A stretch of 64,000 nt of DNA. It comes from Pedobacter sp. PLR (lineage in GTDB: Bacteria; Bacteroidota; Bacteroidia; Sphingobacteriales; Sphingobacteriaceae). Position 1 is the stretch's first letter. Every line of letters begins with the position of its first letter. Below are positions 47,975-56,131 of the stretch, piece after piece. The translations under genes and the position numbers were made by a program. The notes beneath the pieces were generated by a model, which ran no database searches, was not told the origin of the DNA, and worked only from the letters and a program-made list of their open reading frames with translations. The DNA is taken from NCBI RefSeq assembly GCF_026239675.1, contig NZ_JAPIVQ010000012.1, positions 88,995-152,994 on the forward strand. The letters are read 5' to 3'.

Positions 47975-48685
47975 ATGCTTGAATCCTTACCAGTTTACCT
48001 TTCTGTACTTTTTTGTCTGATAGCTATCGCCACGGTATTCTTACTTCAGTGGACGATTCTTGGCTCTGATTCCAGGTTTACCAAAAAAAAGGCAGGCACA
48101 ATGGTCCTCATTTTAATCTTATGGATGATCATACAGGGTATTTTAGCCTTTAAGAACACCTATAATACGGACACCAACTCGCTTCCACCAAAAATCATTC
48201 TATTTGGCATTTTCCCTATGATCATTGCCATTATTTCGTTGTTTGTGAGTGTAAAGGGCAGGGCATTCCTGGACGGTCTGCCTTTAGAAAATCTGACTTA
48301 TCTAAACCTGATCAGGATACCTGTTGAAATCGGGCTTTACCTGTTGTACCTGAACAAAGCTGTTCCTGAAATCATGACTTTTGAAGGCAGAAATTTCGAT
48401 ATCCTTGCAGGCATTACCGCACCATTTGTAGCCTTCTATGGGATTAAAAAGGGAAAGTTAAGTCCTAAGTTGATACTGGCCTGGAATGTCATTTGCCTGG
48501 CGTTGCTGATCAATATTGTATGTATTGCCCTTTTCTCTTCCCCATCTCCTTTTCAGAAGTTCGCATTTGATCAACCCAATATCGCGCTACCTAATTTCCC
48601 TTTTGTATGGCTGCCAACCCTGATTGTACCGGTTGTGTTGTTTGGCCACCTGGTTTCCATCAGGCAGTTGCTCCGTAAAATCTGA
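47975..48685 (+). CDS. Integral membrane protein, hypothetical
   Basis: 236 residues from the ATG at 47975; the open frame begins earlier only through a TTG. Six or seven hydrophobic segments alternate with short loops (LPVYLSVLFCLIAIATVFLL, LILILWMIIQGILAF, KIILFGIFPMIIAIISLFVS). No family is recognised. It lies between genes of opposite orientation, so it is probably monocistronic. Confidence 0.75.
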   Translation: MLESLPVYLSVLFCLIAIATVFLLQWTILGSDSRFTKKKAGTMVLILILWMIIQGILAFKNTYNTDTNSLPPKIILFGIFPMIIAIISLFVSVKGRAFLDGLPLENLTYLNLIRIPVEIGLYLLYLNKAVPEIMTFEGRNFDILAGITAPFVAFYGIKKGKLSPKLILAWNVICLALLINIVCIALFSSPSPFQKFAFDQPNIALPNFPFVWLPTLIVPVVLFGHLVSIRQLLRKI

Positions 48686-48710
48686 TAAAGAGGGAGTAGC
48701 TAGCTATAGA

Positions 48711-50195
48711 TCAGGATTCTTTAACAGCCAGCGATAAAATATGAACAGCTTCTTCCAGTTCTTCCGTACTCAGGTTTCCGAAACCCAACCGCATTGCGGT
48801 GAAGTTATCTGTCTGGTATAACAGTTCCTTAGGCAGATGCAGGTTTCTTTTCAGGCAGTTTTTACTGATCCGCATCAGGTTTAGCTGAGGATTCCATTTT
48901 GTCCACACCGACAATCCGCCAGGTGGCGAAGCAAAGCTCAACTCTTCTCCAAGCTCATTTTGCAGGAGTTCCGTAAAAACATCCCTCCTTTCCTGGTAAA
49001 TTTTCACCGCTTTTTTAAGGTGTCGCTGGATTTCCTTTTCTTCCAACAGTTCTGCGAGTGCCTGCTCCATCAACATATCGCCCTGCCGGTCTACCAGTCT
49101 GCGGAATTTTGCCATTTCCCGGATCAGGTTTTCAGGAGCAATCAGATATCCGGACCGGAATCCTGGTGCCAGCGACTTACAAAAAGAACCTATATATACT
49201 ACCATCCCGTTCGTATCTGCACTTGCAAGGGGCAACACCGAATTTCCATTGTAGTGAAAATCGTAGTCATAATCATCTTCCAGGATAATAAAACCGTGCA
49301 ATTGAGCCAATTGTAACAACTCCACCCTTCTTTCTGCACTTAGGGTAACGGTGGTTGGATAATGGTGGTGAGGCGTCAAATACAACATCCTGATTTTCTT
49401 AGTCTTGCACAATTCCCGGATCGCATCCACGGAAATTCCGTCTGCATCTACAGGCACAGAAATGATCTTTCCACCGGATTGCTGAAAGCACATATTGGCC
49501 AGATAATAGCTCAGATCACCTACGATGACCAGATCTCCGGGCTCGATTAACATACTGGAAGCCATGTAAATGCTCATGTGAATCCCTCTGGTGGTCAGGA
49601 TATTGTTTTTATTGATATGTAAACCTCTGGTATTGTTGAGGTATTGCGCTAAAGTTTCTCTGAAATACTCATTTCCCTCTACATGGGAATAGCCGAAATG
49701 CTTGTAATTGGTTTTACTCTTTAGAATCCCACCGTACACTTTCGACAATCTATCCAGAGGTAAAAGCCTGATATCAGGTAAGCCATCGTTAAATTCCAGT
49801 TTGGCGGTAGTCGTAACCGGAAGCACATCCAGTAAGATGCTTTGCTTAAAGCGGTAGCCGGTTGCTGCCGGATAGCTGGTCAAAAACTTTTCATCGTAAG
49901 GTTCCAATGCGGTATTTTCCTGTGGCCCCTTATTTCTGACGAAAGTGCCCTTATTTGGCCTGATTTCCGTCCATCCCTGGGCATCCAGCTCATCATAAGC
50001 TGCAATTATGGTCTTTCTGTGGACTTCGAGATCTATGGCCAGACTTCGGGTGCCCGGCAGCTGTATGCCTGGCAAAAGTACGCCCCGCTGGATGGCATTG
50101 ATCATTTGATGGGCGATCTGAAGGTATACCGGACGATCTAATAACCGATCGATACGGATCACACTTTGAAATGGAATTTGAACCGGACTACTCAT
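48711..50195 (-). CDS. MocR-type GntR/aminotransferase transcriptional regulator
   Basis: 494 residues. The N-terminal winged helix (about 10-85) is of the GntR type: RPVYLQIAHQMINAIQRGVL then GTRSLAIDLEVHRKTIIAAY. The C-terminal ~370 residues form a class I aminotransferase-like fold with the PLP lysine in GSFCKSLAPGFRSGY. MocR proteins sense PLP or an amino-compound and control nearby genes (PdxR, GabR, TauR). It is divergent from the diiron protein/bioB pair with a 58-nt gap, so it may control them. Confidence 0.92.
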   Translation of the reverse strand: MSSPVQIPFQSVIRIDRLLDRPVYLQIAHQMINAIQRGVLLPGIQLPGTRSLAIDLEVHRKTIIAAYDELDAQGWTEIRPNKGTFVRNKGPQENTALEPYDEKFLTSYPAATGYRFKQSILLDVLPVTTTAKLEFNDGLPDIRLLPLDRLSKVYGGILKSKTNYKHFGYSHVEGNEYFRETLAQYLNNTRGLHINKNNILTTRGIHMSIYMASSMLIEPGDLVIVGDLSYYLANMCFQQSGGKIISVPVDADGISVDAIRELCKTKKIRMLYLTPHHHYPTTVTLSAERRVELLQLAQLHGFIILEDDYDYDFHYNGNSVLPLASADTNGMVVYIGSFCKSLAPGFRSGYLIAPENLIREMAKFRRLVDRQGDMLMEQALAELLEEKEIQRHLKKAVKIYQERRDVFTELLQNELGEELSFASPPGGLSVWTKWNPQLNLMRISKNCLKRNLHLPKELLYQTDNFTAMRLGFGNLSTEELEEAVHILSLAVKES

Positions 50196-50207
50196 AAACT
50201 TAAAACT

Positions 50208-50243
50208 GGTACCTATTAACTATCCGGCAAGGTAATACTTTTG
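50208..50243 (+). promoter_or_regulatory. Divergent control region of the MocR gene and the diiron/bioB operon
   Basis: TACTTTTG at 50236-50243 matches TAnnTTTG, ending 10 nt before the ATG of the diiron gene. GGTACC at 50208-50213 inside ACTGGTACCTATTAAC is a possible regulator site because it sits about 22 nt upstream of the -7 box, where -33 contacts would occur. No TTG -33 element is seen. Confidence 0.4.
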
Positions 50244-50253
50244 GCTCAAACAA

Positions 50254-50874
50254 ATGAAATCAATGGAATTAGAAGTATTGCTACAACATATAGTAAACGA
50301 TGATGAGGTACATGCCCGCTTTCTCAATACCCTCTCTTTGCAGGAAAATATAGGGGCTAGAAAGATCTCTGCGAATGAACAGCCGGAAACATCGACCTAT
50401 ATGGTCTTAAAACATGCGGCCGAAGAACACCGTCATGCCTTCTATCTGAAAAAACAAATCAGCCGGTTAAATGCAGCGGCCTGCCCTACTTATGAGCCGG
50501 ACTACCTGTTGGCACCATACAGCACTAAATACTACCTGAATAAACTGGATCTGCTGACCAGCCGGTATTTAAAAAACACCTTACAACTGCATGGATCAGC
50601 ATTAAAATTTGCTGCATATCTATTGGTTACGTATGCCATTGAAGTACGTGCAGATGTGATTTATCCTATTTATCAGGATGTTTTAAGCAAAAACAACAGT
50701 AAAGTGAGTGTGCGCTCGATCATTTTAGAAGAACAGGGACACCTGGAGGAAATGATTGTACAGCTGAAAACGTTCTCCCCTTCCTGGGAAGATCATGCGA
50801 AGCAGATCATTGCTATAGAAAGCAAATTATACCACAGCTGGATGGAAGACCTTTCCAAAACCATATCCGCTTAA
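50254..50874 (+). CDS. Putative ferritin-like diiron protein upstream of bioB
   Basis: 206 residues, almost entirely helical. The residues are spaced as in ferritin-like diiron proteins: an acidic residue in helix 1 (Glu18), ExxH in helix 2 (Glu58-His61, in AAEEHRHAF), Glu130 in helix 3 (YAIEVRAD) and ExxH in helix 4 (Glu160-His163, in LEEQGHLEEM). I know no named family for it. It precedes bioB by 40 nt on the same strand, so it is very probably co-transcribed. It might be an oxygenase acting on a fatty-acid precursor or an iron/oxygen protector of BioB; both are inference. Confidence 0.65.
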   Translation: MKSMELEVLLQHIVNDDEVHARFLNTLSLQENIGARKISANEQPETSTYMVLKHAAEEHRHAFYLKKQISRLNAAACPTYEPDYLLAPYSTKYYLNKLDLLTSRYLKNTLQLHGSALKFAAYLLVTYAIEVRADVIYPIYQDVLSKNNSKVSVRSIILEEQGHLEEMIVQLKTFSPSWEDHAKQIIAIESKLYHSWMEDLSKTISA

Positions 50875-50914
50875 TCCAGCTATTATTAACGACAACCAAC
50901 AAAAAAGATATCAA

Positions 50915-51910
50915 ATGAGTAATACTACCCTACGTAATGACTGGTCTATCCAGGAAATAGAAAACATTTACCACCAGCCTTTATTGGAACTTGTTTATCA
51001 GGCTGCAACTGTACACCGCGTATGGCATAAAGCCAGCGAGGTTCAGGTCTGCACCTTACTTTCTGTGAAAACGGGCGGCTGTCCGGAAGACTGTTCTTAT
51101 TGCGGTCAGGCGGCACGATACCATACCGGCATCACCGTAAAGGCATTGATGGACAAAGATGATGTGGTTGCCATCGCTCAAAGGGCTAAAGACGCAGGTT
51201 CTTCCCGCTTCTGTATGGCCGCAGCATGGCGTGAAGTACGCGACAACCGCGATTTTGACAAAATCATTGAAATGGTAAAAGGTGTGAATGAAATCGGCCT
51301 TGAGGTTTGCTGTACTTTAGGAATGATCAATGAAGCGCAGGCGGAAAGATTGCAGGAAGCCGGATTGTATGCGTACAACCATAACCTGGATTCTTCAAAA
51401 GAATTTTATCAGGAAGTGATCAGTACCAGAACTTACGACGATCGTTTATCGACATTGAACAATGTTCGAAAAGCAGGGATTTCAGTATGTTCAGGTGGTA
51501 TTATCGGTCTTGGTGAGACTCATGAAGACAGAATCCGCATGCTCCATACCTTATCAAATTTAGAGCAACATCCGGAATCAGTACCTGTAAACGCCTTAGC
51601 CAGAGTAAAAGGAACGCCTTTAGCAGATTTGCCGAAAGTGGATAGCTGGGAAATGGTAAGAATGATTGCTACTGCAAGAATTCTGATGCCAAAAGCGATG
51701 GTTAGACTGAGCGCTGGAAGAGCGGAAATGACTACCGAAGAACAAAGCTGGTGTTTCATGGCAGGTGCCAACTCTATTTTCACCAGTGAAAGTGAAGAAA
51801 TGCTGGTTACGCCTAATCCAAAACTGGATGACGATCGTAAGATGTTCGAGTTATTGGGATTAAAGCCAATGCAGAAAGACAGAACAGCCGCCACAGCTGT
51901 CAAAGCATAA
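50915..51910 (+). CDS. bioB: Biotin synthase
   Basis: 331 residues, the normal length. The radical SAM cluster motif is GGCPEDCSYCGQ with Cys56, Cys60 and Cys63; the downstream residues for the second, sulfur-donating cluster include the Cys in LEVCCTLGM and SVCSGG, and the conserved RLSAGR is present. It inserts sulfur into dethiobiotin to give biotin. No other bio gene is adjacent. Only the diiron-protein gene shares its transcript, and a MocR-type regulator lies divergent. Confidence 0.97.
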   Translation: MSNTTLRNDWSIQEIENIYHQPLLELVYQAATVHRVWHKASEVQVCTLLSVKTGGCPEDCSYCGQAARYHTGITVKALMDKDDVVAIAQRAKDAGSSRFCMAAAWREVRDNRDFDKIIEMVKGVNEIGLEVCCTLGMINEAQAERLQEAGLYAYNHNLDSSKEFYQEVISTRTYDDRLSTLNNVRKAGISVCSGGIIGLGETHEDRIRMLHTLSNLEQHPESVPVNALARVKGTPLADLPKVDSWEMVRMIATARILMPKAMVRLSAGRAEMTTEEQSWCFMAGANSIFTSESEEMLVTPNPKLDDDRKMFELLGLKPMQKDRTAATAVKA

Positions 51911-51945
51911 CCTTAAGGGGGTTAAATGCCGATGATATTGGCGTG

Positions 51946-51982
51946 AAAGGAGTTGAAGAGTTTGCCCTTCTCTCCTTTTTTT
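51946..51982 (+). terminator. Terminator of the bioB operon
   Basis: AAAGGAG pairs with CTCCTTT, with an inner GAAG/CTTC pairing, and a run of T follows (seven T at 51976-51982). It begins 35 nt after the bioB stop codon. Confidence 0.7.
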
Positions 51983-52129
51983 ATGCCCTGTAGTATGGAA
52001 ACGGGCGTTTTTACCCTAATTTTATGCTGAATACGCAACAGCACTGTTGCCTGGCAAAAAGTCATAGGAATCCCCATTCTGAATTAAAAAGCTTCCAGAT
52101 TCGATTAAAACAATAAGAATATTTGTTTA

Positions 52130-53008
52130 TCAGGAGGGTGTAGGAAAAGTATATTGGCCTTTGTGTAGCGAAAAATAGCTTGAAGAACTGAGTTGCTGAT
52201 TTAGCTTTTTGCTCCGCGATGTTTTAAGCACTTGTTTTTTAGCCTGTTGTTGTTTTACAGTCTGTTTATTGTGAACAGTTTTATCAGATTTGTTGGTCTT
52301 AGTGGTCTTAGCGCTGTCTTTCGTCGCATTCTTCTGAGGTTCTTCCGAAAAATTCTCCGGTTCAACTGATTTTACATTTAAAGACCCTGCATGTACACTG
52401 TCTGAAATTTCAGTTGCATCTTCATCGATAAAGGAAATATAGGCCTCCATACGGCTTTCTGCAAGATTTGTGTCGATAGCGACAACCTCATTACCTACAT
52501 GTCTCCTGGATCCGCTAAGCACATAAGTAGACACTCTGGCATCAGGAAAATGGATCAATAACATTGCGCGGTCGTTTCTATTTCTCCAGGGTAAGTCTGC
52601 CGGAACTTCCCATTTGAATTCTATACCGTCTGCATGTTTAGAAATCGTGGTTTTATCTGCTTTTAAGAGGCTTCCCATGCTAACCAGGGCTTTGGTATAG
52701 TCCATGCTGATGTTTGGATACTCCCCTTGTACTGCATGTTTTTTGTTGTAAGAAACAGCTTCATTGTAAAAGTTTTTATCCGTTCCGGCGGTTATTAGTC
52801 TGAAACCAGACCTGATAAAGGTCATATTTGGCCTTAGAAAGGCGTTTACGACAGTCATCTGCTCACAATTGGCTTTTCTTGCGGTGGTGAGTGGTTTGGT
52901 ACTATGCCCCACTGTTCTGATAATCGACTTCCCGTTTAACATATAGCCGACCAGGTTGCCCACCCGGCCATTAAATCCTCCAAATAATCCATTGTTTAAG
53001 CTGCCCAT
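52130..53008 (-). CDS. DUF6266 family protein
   Basis: 292 residues. It opens MGSLNNGLFGGFNGRVGNLV, the conserved beginning of the DUF6266 family that is common in Pedobacter, followed by a mixed beta-rich domain to about residue 210. The last ~75 residues are low-complexity and rich in Lys, Gln, Ser and Thr (KTNKSDKTVHNKQTVKQQQA). No signal peptide is obvious. The function of the family is unknown. Confidence 0.85.
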   Translation of the reverse strand: MGSLNNGLFGGFNGRVGNLVGYMLNGKSIIRTVGHSTKPLTTARKANCEQMTVVNAFLRPNMTFIRSGFRLITAGTDKNFYNEAVSYNKKHAVQGEYPNISMDYTKALVSMGSLLKADKTTISKHADGIEFKWEVPADLPWRNRNDRAMLLIHFPDARVSTYVLSGSRRHVGNEVVAIDTNLAESRMEAYISFIDEDATEISDSVHAGSLNVKSVEPENFSEEPQKNATKDSAKTTKTNKSDKTVHNKQTVKQQQAKKQVLKTSRSKKLNQQLSSSSYFSLHKGQYTFPTPS

Positions 53009-53633
53009 GAGTACGTTTTTAATTGATTTACAATAGCTTGCTTAGGTAAGGTACGGAATCCTCCCGGAATAAGTTCATAATGAGGCTTAATTAAATTGAT
53101 AGTTACGAGGACTTCATTAAGTCCTTATTAGGTCAATCAGACCTAATAAGGACCTATCAACCACCTATTTGCAATCTAGTTAAGTCTTATTTGATAGAAG
53201 CGCAGTAGGAACTGATGCCGAAAGCTGTCCGAAGGCAGCTCCTCTCCTGCTACCCTTCTGTTTTTAGCGCTGATGTTACCTTGGAATAAGAAAATTATAA
53301 AGATTTGGTATTTCTGAGGGATTTGCAGAAAATGTCGCCGATGATTTGAAGTATTTGCCTGTCTTTTGAAATGTCTAATTCGGGATTGATGAATTTGAAG
53401 ACCTTTTCAGCGCTAAATCGCCTGGTGGTTCCGGGGATTTTAGAAAATTTCTTTCACTTTATCTGATTTTGCAAGTGGGTTGGCGGAGAATTGTATGTTT
53501 TTCTGCTGTGTTGGAATATTTTATTCGATTTTTCTTAGTAAATCAAACAGCTGATCATCAAATAGATAATACAAAGAACAGGTGTTAAAGCGTAGATCAA
53601 CGCGGTTTTTTCTAATAATATTGTGTTTACATA
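53009..53633. other. Gene-free stretch left of tRNA-Lys
   Basis: About 625 bp hold no credible gene. The only strong structure is the inverted repeat at 53121-53153, listed separately. The 3' part is very AT-rich and leads into the tRNA promoter. Confidence 0.6.
53121..53153. repeat. Perfect 14-bp inverted repeat
   Basis: GTCCTTATTAGGTC pairs with GACCTAATAAGGAC across a 5-nt loop, 113 nt upstream of the DUF6266 start codon. No T-run follows, so it is more likely an operator or an interspersed palindrome than a terminator. Confidence 0.7.
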
Positions 53634-53634
53634 A

Positions 53635-53663
53635 TTGTTTTTTAATAAATTTTTCTATCTTTG
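53635..53663 (+). promoter_or_regulatory. Promoter of tRNA-Lys
   Basis: TTG at 53635-53637 and TATCTTTG at 53656-53663 are separated by 18 nt, matching the Bacteroidetes sigma promoter (TTG, then TAnnTTTG). Transcription would start near 53670, 20 nt before the tRNA. Confidence 0.75.
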
Positions 53664-53689
53664 CAATCCCGAAACAAGGGAACATAATT

Positions 53690-53762
53690 GATTCCGTAGC
53701 TCAGCTGGTAGAGCATTACACTTTTAATGTAGTGGTCCTGGGTTCGAATCCCAGCGGGATCA
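53690..53762 (+). tRNA. tRNA-Lys(TTT)
   Basis: A full cloverleaf of 73 nt. The acceptor stem GATTCCG pairs with CGGGATC (one T-G pair), the D arm is GCTC/GAGC, the anticodon stem TTACA/TGTAG (one T-G pair) holds the loop CTTTTAA with anticodon TTT, and the T arm is CTGGG/CCCAG around TTCGAAT. CCA is not encoded: the discriminator A is followed by CAG. The 3' end serves as the attachment site of the element to the right. Confidence 0.96.
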
Positions 53763-53763
53763 C
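53746..53763 (+). repeat. Left attachment-site repeat (3' end of tRNA-Lys)
   Basis: GAATCCCAGCGGGATCAC, 18 bp, covers the 3' end of the tRNA (T-loop to acceptor) plus one base. An identical copy is at 58207-58224. Duplication of a tRNA 3' end is the signature of site-specific integration by a tyrosine recombinase. Confidence 0.85.
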
Positions 53764-53765
53764 AG

Positions 53766-53793
53766 AAAGGCTTAGAGAAATCTAAGCCTTTTT
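53766..53793 (+). terminator. Terminator after tRNA-Lys
   Basis: An 11-bp perfect stem (AAAGGCTTAGA / TCTAAGCCTTT) with a GAAA tetraloop and a following T-run starts 4 nt after the tRNA. Confidence 0.9.
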
Positions 53794-53799
53794 CGTTTT

Positions 53800-53833
53800 A
53801 AACCCTGTTAATCGTCCGATTAACAGGGTTTTT
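53800..53833 (+). terminator. Second terminator-like hairpin after tRNA-Lys
   Basis: A 15-bp perfect stem (AAACCCTGTTAATCG / CGATTAACAGGGTTT) with a minimal loop is followed by T residues. Together with the first it makes a double terminator at the element edge. Confidence 0.75.
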
Positions 53834-54115
53834 CAATTTTAGAGATTGCCGAAATTCACACCAAATTCATTCCTAATCGGTGAGCGATTCGGTGAGTCAT
53901 TTTGAAAATCTACCCTACTCACCAATCAACTATTGAACTTTGCGGTTAAAACATCTGGAATTTAGGAACTGAAGCAGATGCTCTCTCCCATTTTACTGGA
54001 AGGATCCGAAAATTTAATTGGCAAGGAATACAATATATGGACCGTATGAGCGTCTTATATATGAGAGCGTTAATTTAGAATGAAGCGGGAATGGTCGGAG
54101 ATCATTCCCGCTTTC
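53834..54115. other. Non-coding left end of the island
   Basis: About 280 bp without a gene. It contains the subterminal repeat at 53879-53897 and otherwise no feature that I can identify. Confidence 0.5.
53879..53897. repeat. Left subterminal direct repeat of the island
   Basis: GGTGAGCGATTCGGTGAGT, itself holding GGTGAG twice, recurs with one mismatch at 58133-58151 in the same orientation. It could be a recombinase arm-type site, or the edge of an older insertion. Confidence 0.7.
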
Positions 54116-54373
54116 CTATTTAATTGGGTTTTCATATTCTTCATTGAAAAACTCAGTTAAACTGACTCCAAAACAATTAAGAATATTAATCATAGTGCCA
54201 ATGGTGATATTAGCACTCCCTGCCTCATACTTGCCATATTGGGAACGATTTAGATTATGTTCATAAGAAAACTTATCTGGACTGGTATAACCTTTTGATT
54301 TTCTAAGGCTTTTAAGTCTTAATCCTATTTTCTTTAGCTCGTTTTCACTTGTTAAAAGATCGCTATTTGCCAT
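54116..54373 (-). CDS. XRE-family helix-turn-helix regulator
   Basis: 85 residues. A lambda-repressor-like HTH fills most of the protein: IGLRLKSLRKSKGYTSPDKF, then SRSQYGKYE-like recognition (NRSQYGKYEAGSANITIGTM). Small XRE proteins of this type often control island genes or act as their own repressors. It is transcribed leftwards, away from the inverted-repeat region and the rest of the island, so a divergent promoter probably lies in the 344-bp gap between it and the next gene. Confidence 0.9.
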   Translation of the reverse strand: MANSDLLTSENELKKIGLRLKSLRKSKGYTSPDKFSYEHNLNRSQYGKYEAGSANITIGTMINILNCFGVSLTEFFNEEYENPIK

Positions 54374-54510
54374 GAAATAAAGTAAAGCAAATACTCCACA
54401 TTAACACACTCCATAAAAAGAGTATTTTTATTTGGAGTATAAACTTTATATCGTTACCTTAGGGTATTAAACAAATAAAAATGTAAATAAACCATTATTA
54501 AAACACTTAG

Positions 54511-54694
54511 AGTCTTGCGGTTGCATTATCTGAAGCCGTAGCGCAAGACAGCAGAATACCTAACCTATTTACTAATATGCTATATTAGCGTATTCCTAAA
54601 ATAGGTGCGGAACTGCTGTACACTTGTGATACGTAAGGCTTCAGAAACTTTTATGCAACTACGAGATGCAGTTCCGCACCTATTTCTGCATCTC
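54511..54694. repeat. Nested inverted repeats upstream of the island's small genes
   Basis: This 184-bp block is built from several inverted repeats: TCTTGCG (54513-54519) with CGCAAGA (54542-54548); a perfect 18-bp pair, AAATAGGTGCGGAACTGC (54599-54616) with its complement at 54668-54685; and GAGATGCAG (54663-54671) with CTGCATCTC (54686-54694). The last two share bases 54668-54671, so they cannot form together. TTGCAT...GAAGCC near 54520-54537 also faces GGCTTC...ATGCAA near 54637-54657. It ends 23 nt before the start codon of the next gene. It could be an RNA leader with alternative folds, an origin or transfer site, or a structural RNA. Confidence 0.75.
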
Positions 54695-54717
54695 CAAGGC
54701 TCATTAATTTCAAAATT

Positions 54718-55320
54718 ATGAGCAATAGAAACAAACTCCGGTACAATCAGCTTACAGATAAGCAGATCCTAAACCCACACGTATTCATTTCAGATTTTTG
54801 CAGATATGAAATAGACATTGAAGCATTTCGCACTGAAATTCTACTGCTGATCAAATCAGCATGTACGAACAAACAGTATGGAAAAAGTGAAGAATACTTC
54901 TATAATTACAGGTGCTTACTGAAATTGCTGGAAGCAGGTCACATCTTCTTTTGCAGGGATACTAAGTTCTCTTTGCATTGTGATCCATGCACACTTACTC
55001 CATGTGAAATAGACCTTAACAGGTATTACAGCACGCTTATAACCACCCACTTTAAAAGTCTTTCGGATAAAGAAGTCAAAAACACCCAATGCTTTTTTAA
55101 GGACTTTTTCAGCTTTATGAGCCTAAACGAATGGCGGTTGATATTTAGCCGGATTGTAGAATATGCCTATCGGAAACCTACTATTGACGAGGTTTTAGAG
55201 GATGGCAGTACAATGGTGGTAGTAAAAGAGTATATAGAAAAATTAATCGAAGTCATCTATCTGATTGACAGCAGTCAGACCGTCTTCTGCATCAATAACA
55301 CCACTACAACAGTAAACTAA
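54718..55320 (+). CDS. Unknown island protein
   Basis: 200 residues, mostly helical, with several cysteines in the middle (FFCRDTKFSLHCDPCTLTPC). I do not recognise a family. It vaguely recalls the helical RteC-type regulators of Bacteroidetes mobile elements in size and in position, but the motifs do not match well enough for a call. Its start codon is 23 nt past the nested inverted repeats, so that structure could control its translation. A second small gene follows after 36 nt. Confidence 0.65.
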   Translation: MSNRNKLRYNQLTDKQILNPHVFISDFCRYEIDIEAFRTEILLLIKSACTNKQYGKSEEYFYNYRCLLKLLEAGHIFFCRDTKFSLHCDPCTLTPCEIDLNRYYSTLITTHFKSLSDKEVKNTQCFFKDFFSFMSLNEWRLIFSRIVEYAYRKPTIDEVLEDGSTMVVVKEYIEKLIEVIYLIDSSQTVFCINNTTTTVN

Positions 55321-55356
55321 ATCAACAAATGATAATTACACTTAATTCTTGCCACT

Positions 55357-55629
55357 ATGAAAAAGCAAATCTACAAATACAAGATCAATGAGTATTTATT
55401 CAACCTCAATGTATGGCAATACTGTAAATCGATGCAAATTCTGCCAGACTTGTTAAGCATTTCACTAAATACCTTCCACAATTACCGGAGAATACCGCAG
55501 GAAAGTTCACAGGATATTCCATACGAAAAAGTGATCCTTATGGAAAAACTATTTAAGTTTCAGCAGAGCACACTAGCAAACCACCATCGGGAAATTGAAA
55601 GTTTAAAAAGTATGCTGATAAATGATTAA
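55357..55629 (+). CDS. Small island protein, possible HTH
   Basis: 90 residues. The middle (MQILPDLLSISLNTFHNYRR followed by IPYEKVILMEKLFKF) has the spacing of an XRE-like helix-turn-helix, so it may bind DNA. The C-terminus is a charged amphipathic helix. It follows the 200-residue unknown gene by 36 nt and probably shares its transcript. Confidence 0.6.
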   Translation: MKKQIYKYKINEYLFNLNVWQYCKSMQILPDLLSISLNTFHNYRRIPQESSQDIPYEKVILMEKLFKFQQSTLANHHREIESLKSMLIND

Positions 55630-56131
55630 GCCACTGCCCTTTTTTCAAAACCATAGTCCTTTCCGTAAACACCTCCGCAAAAACCGCGCGGTGGGCATGG
55701 GCTAAGGTGTTTTTGCAAGCCACAAATGCGCGAGGGAAACTCTTTTGCAAAAACACCTTTCTTTATTTCCCTTCTTAAATAAAACAACGAGAAAGGTAGG
55801 ATTCCAGCCAGGACCCTATATCCACCGTTTGATGACCTTTCTGTAGGATAAAGAATCCCCCGAGGATTCTTTAGCTCTTTCGCAACGCATACAGGTACAG
55901 AATAGGGCTACTGCCCAATTCCTGCTTACTCTTTTGACTCGTTCTAAAATTCGGCTTGCTTATTTGAAATAATTTACTAAGATTTGAGATAACAATTTAT
56001 CCGTACATATAAATTTCAGACTGAAGTTTTACAAAAAACTATCTTTAAAATTTTTTCACAATCAGTTTTACAATTGCGCAACATGTGATGTTAGAAACAA
56101 CGCTATTTGCATAATTAACGCTTTATTAATT
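55630..56131. other. Structured non-coding region upstream of the OLD gene
   Basis: About 500 bp without a gene. The left part has a GC-rich patch (CCGCGCGGTGGGCATGGGC) and a perfect 15-bp inverted repeat (listed separately). A 10-bp stem, TAAAGAATCC/GGATTCTTTA, is at 55849-55873. The right part (after 55960) is AT-rich and leads to the OLD gene. Confidence 0.5.
55704..55759. repeat. Perfect 15-bp inverted repeat
   Basis: AAGGTGTTTTTGCAA (55704-55718) is complementary to TTGCAAAAACACCTT (55745-55759), with a 26-nt centre holding AAATGCGCGAGGG. An additional partial copy of the arm (AAACACCT) is at about 55663. The pattern resembles transfer origins or replication iterons, but no relaxase or Rep gene is near. 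Confidence 0.65.

Noticed and set aside
53582..53785. 67-codon plus-strand reading frame
   Set aside because: It runs through the tRNA-Lys gene and its promoter and has no family resemblance.
54718..55320. RteC-type regulator
   Set aside because: Size and position would suit, but the conserved RteC blocks are not visible, so I left it as unknown.
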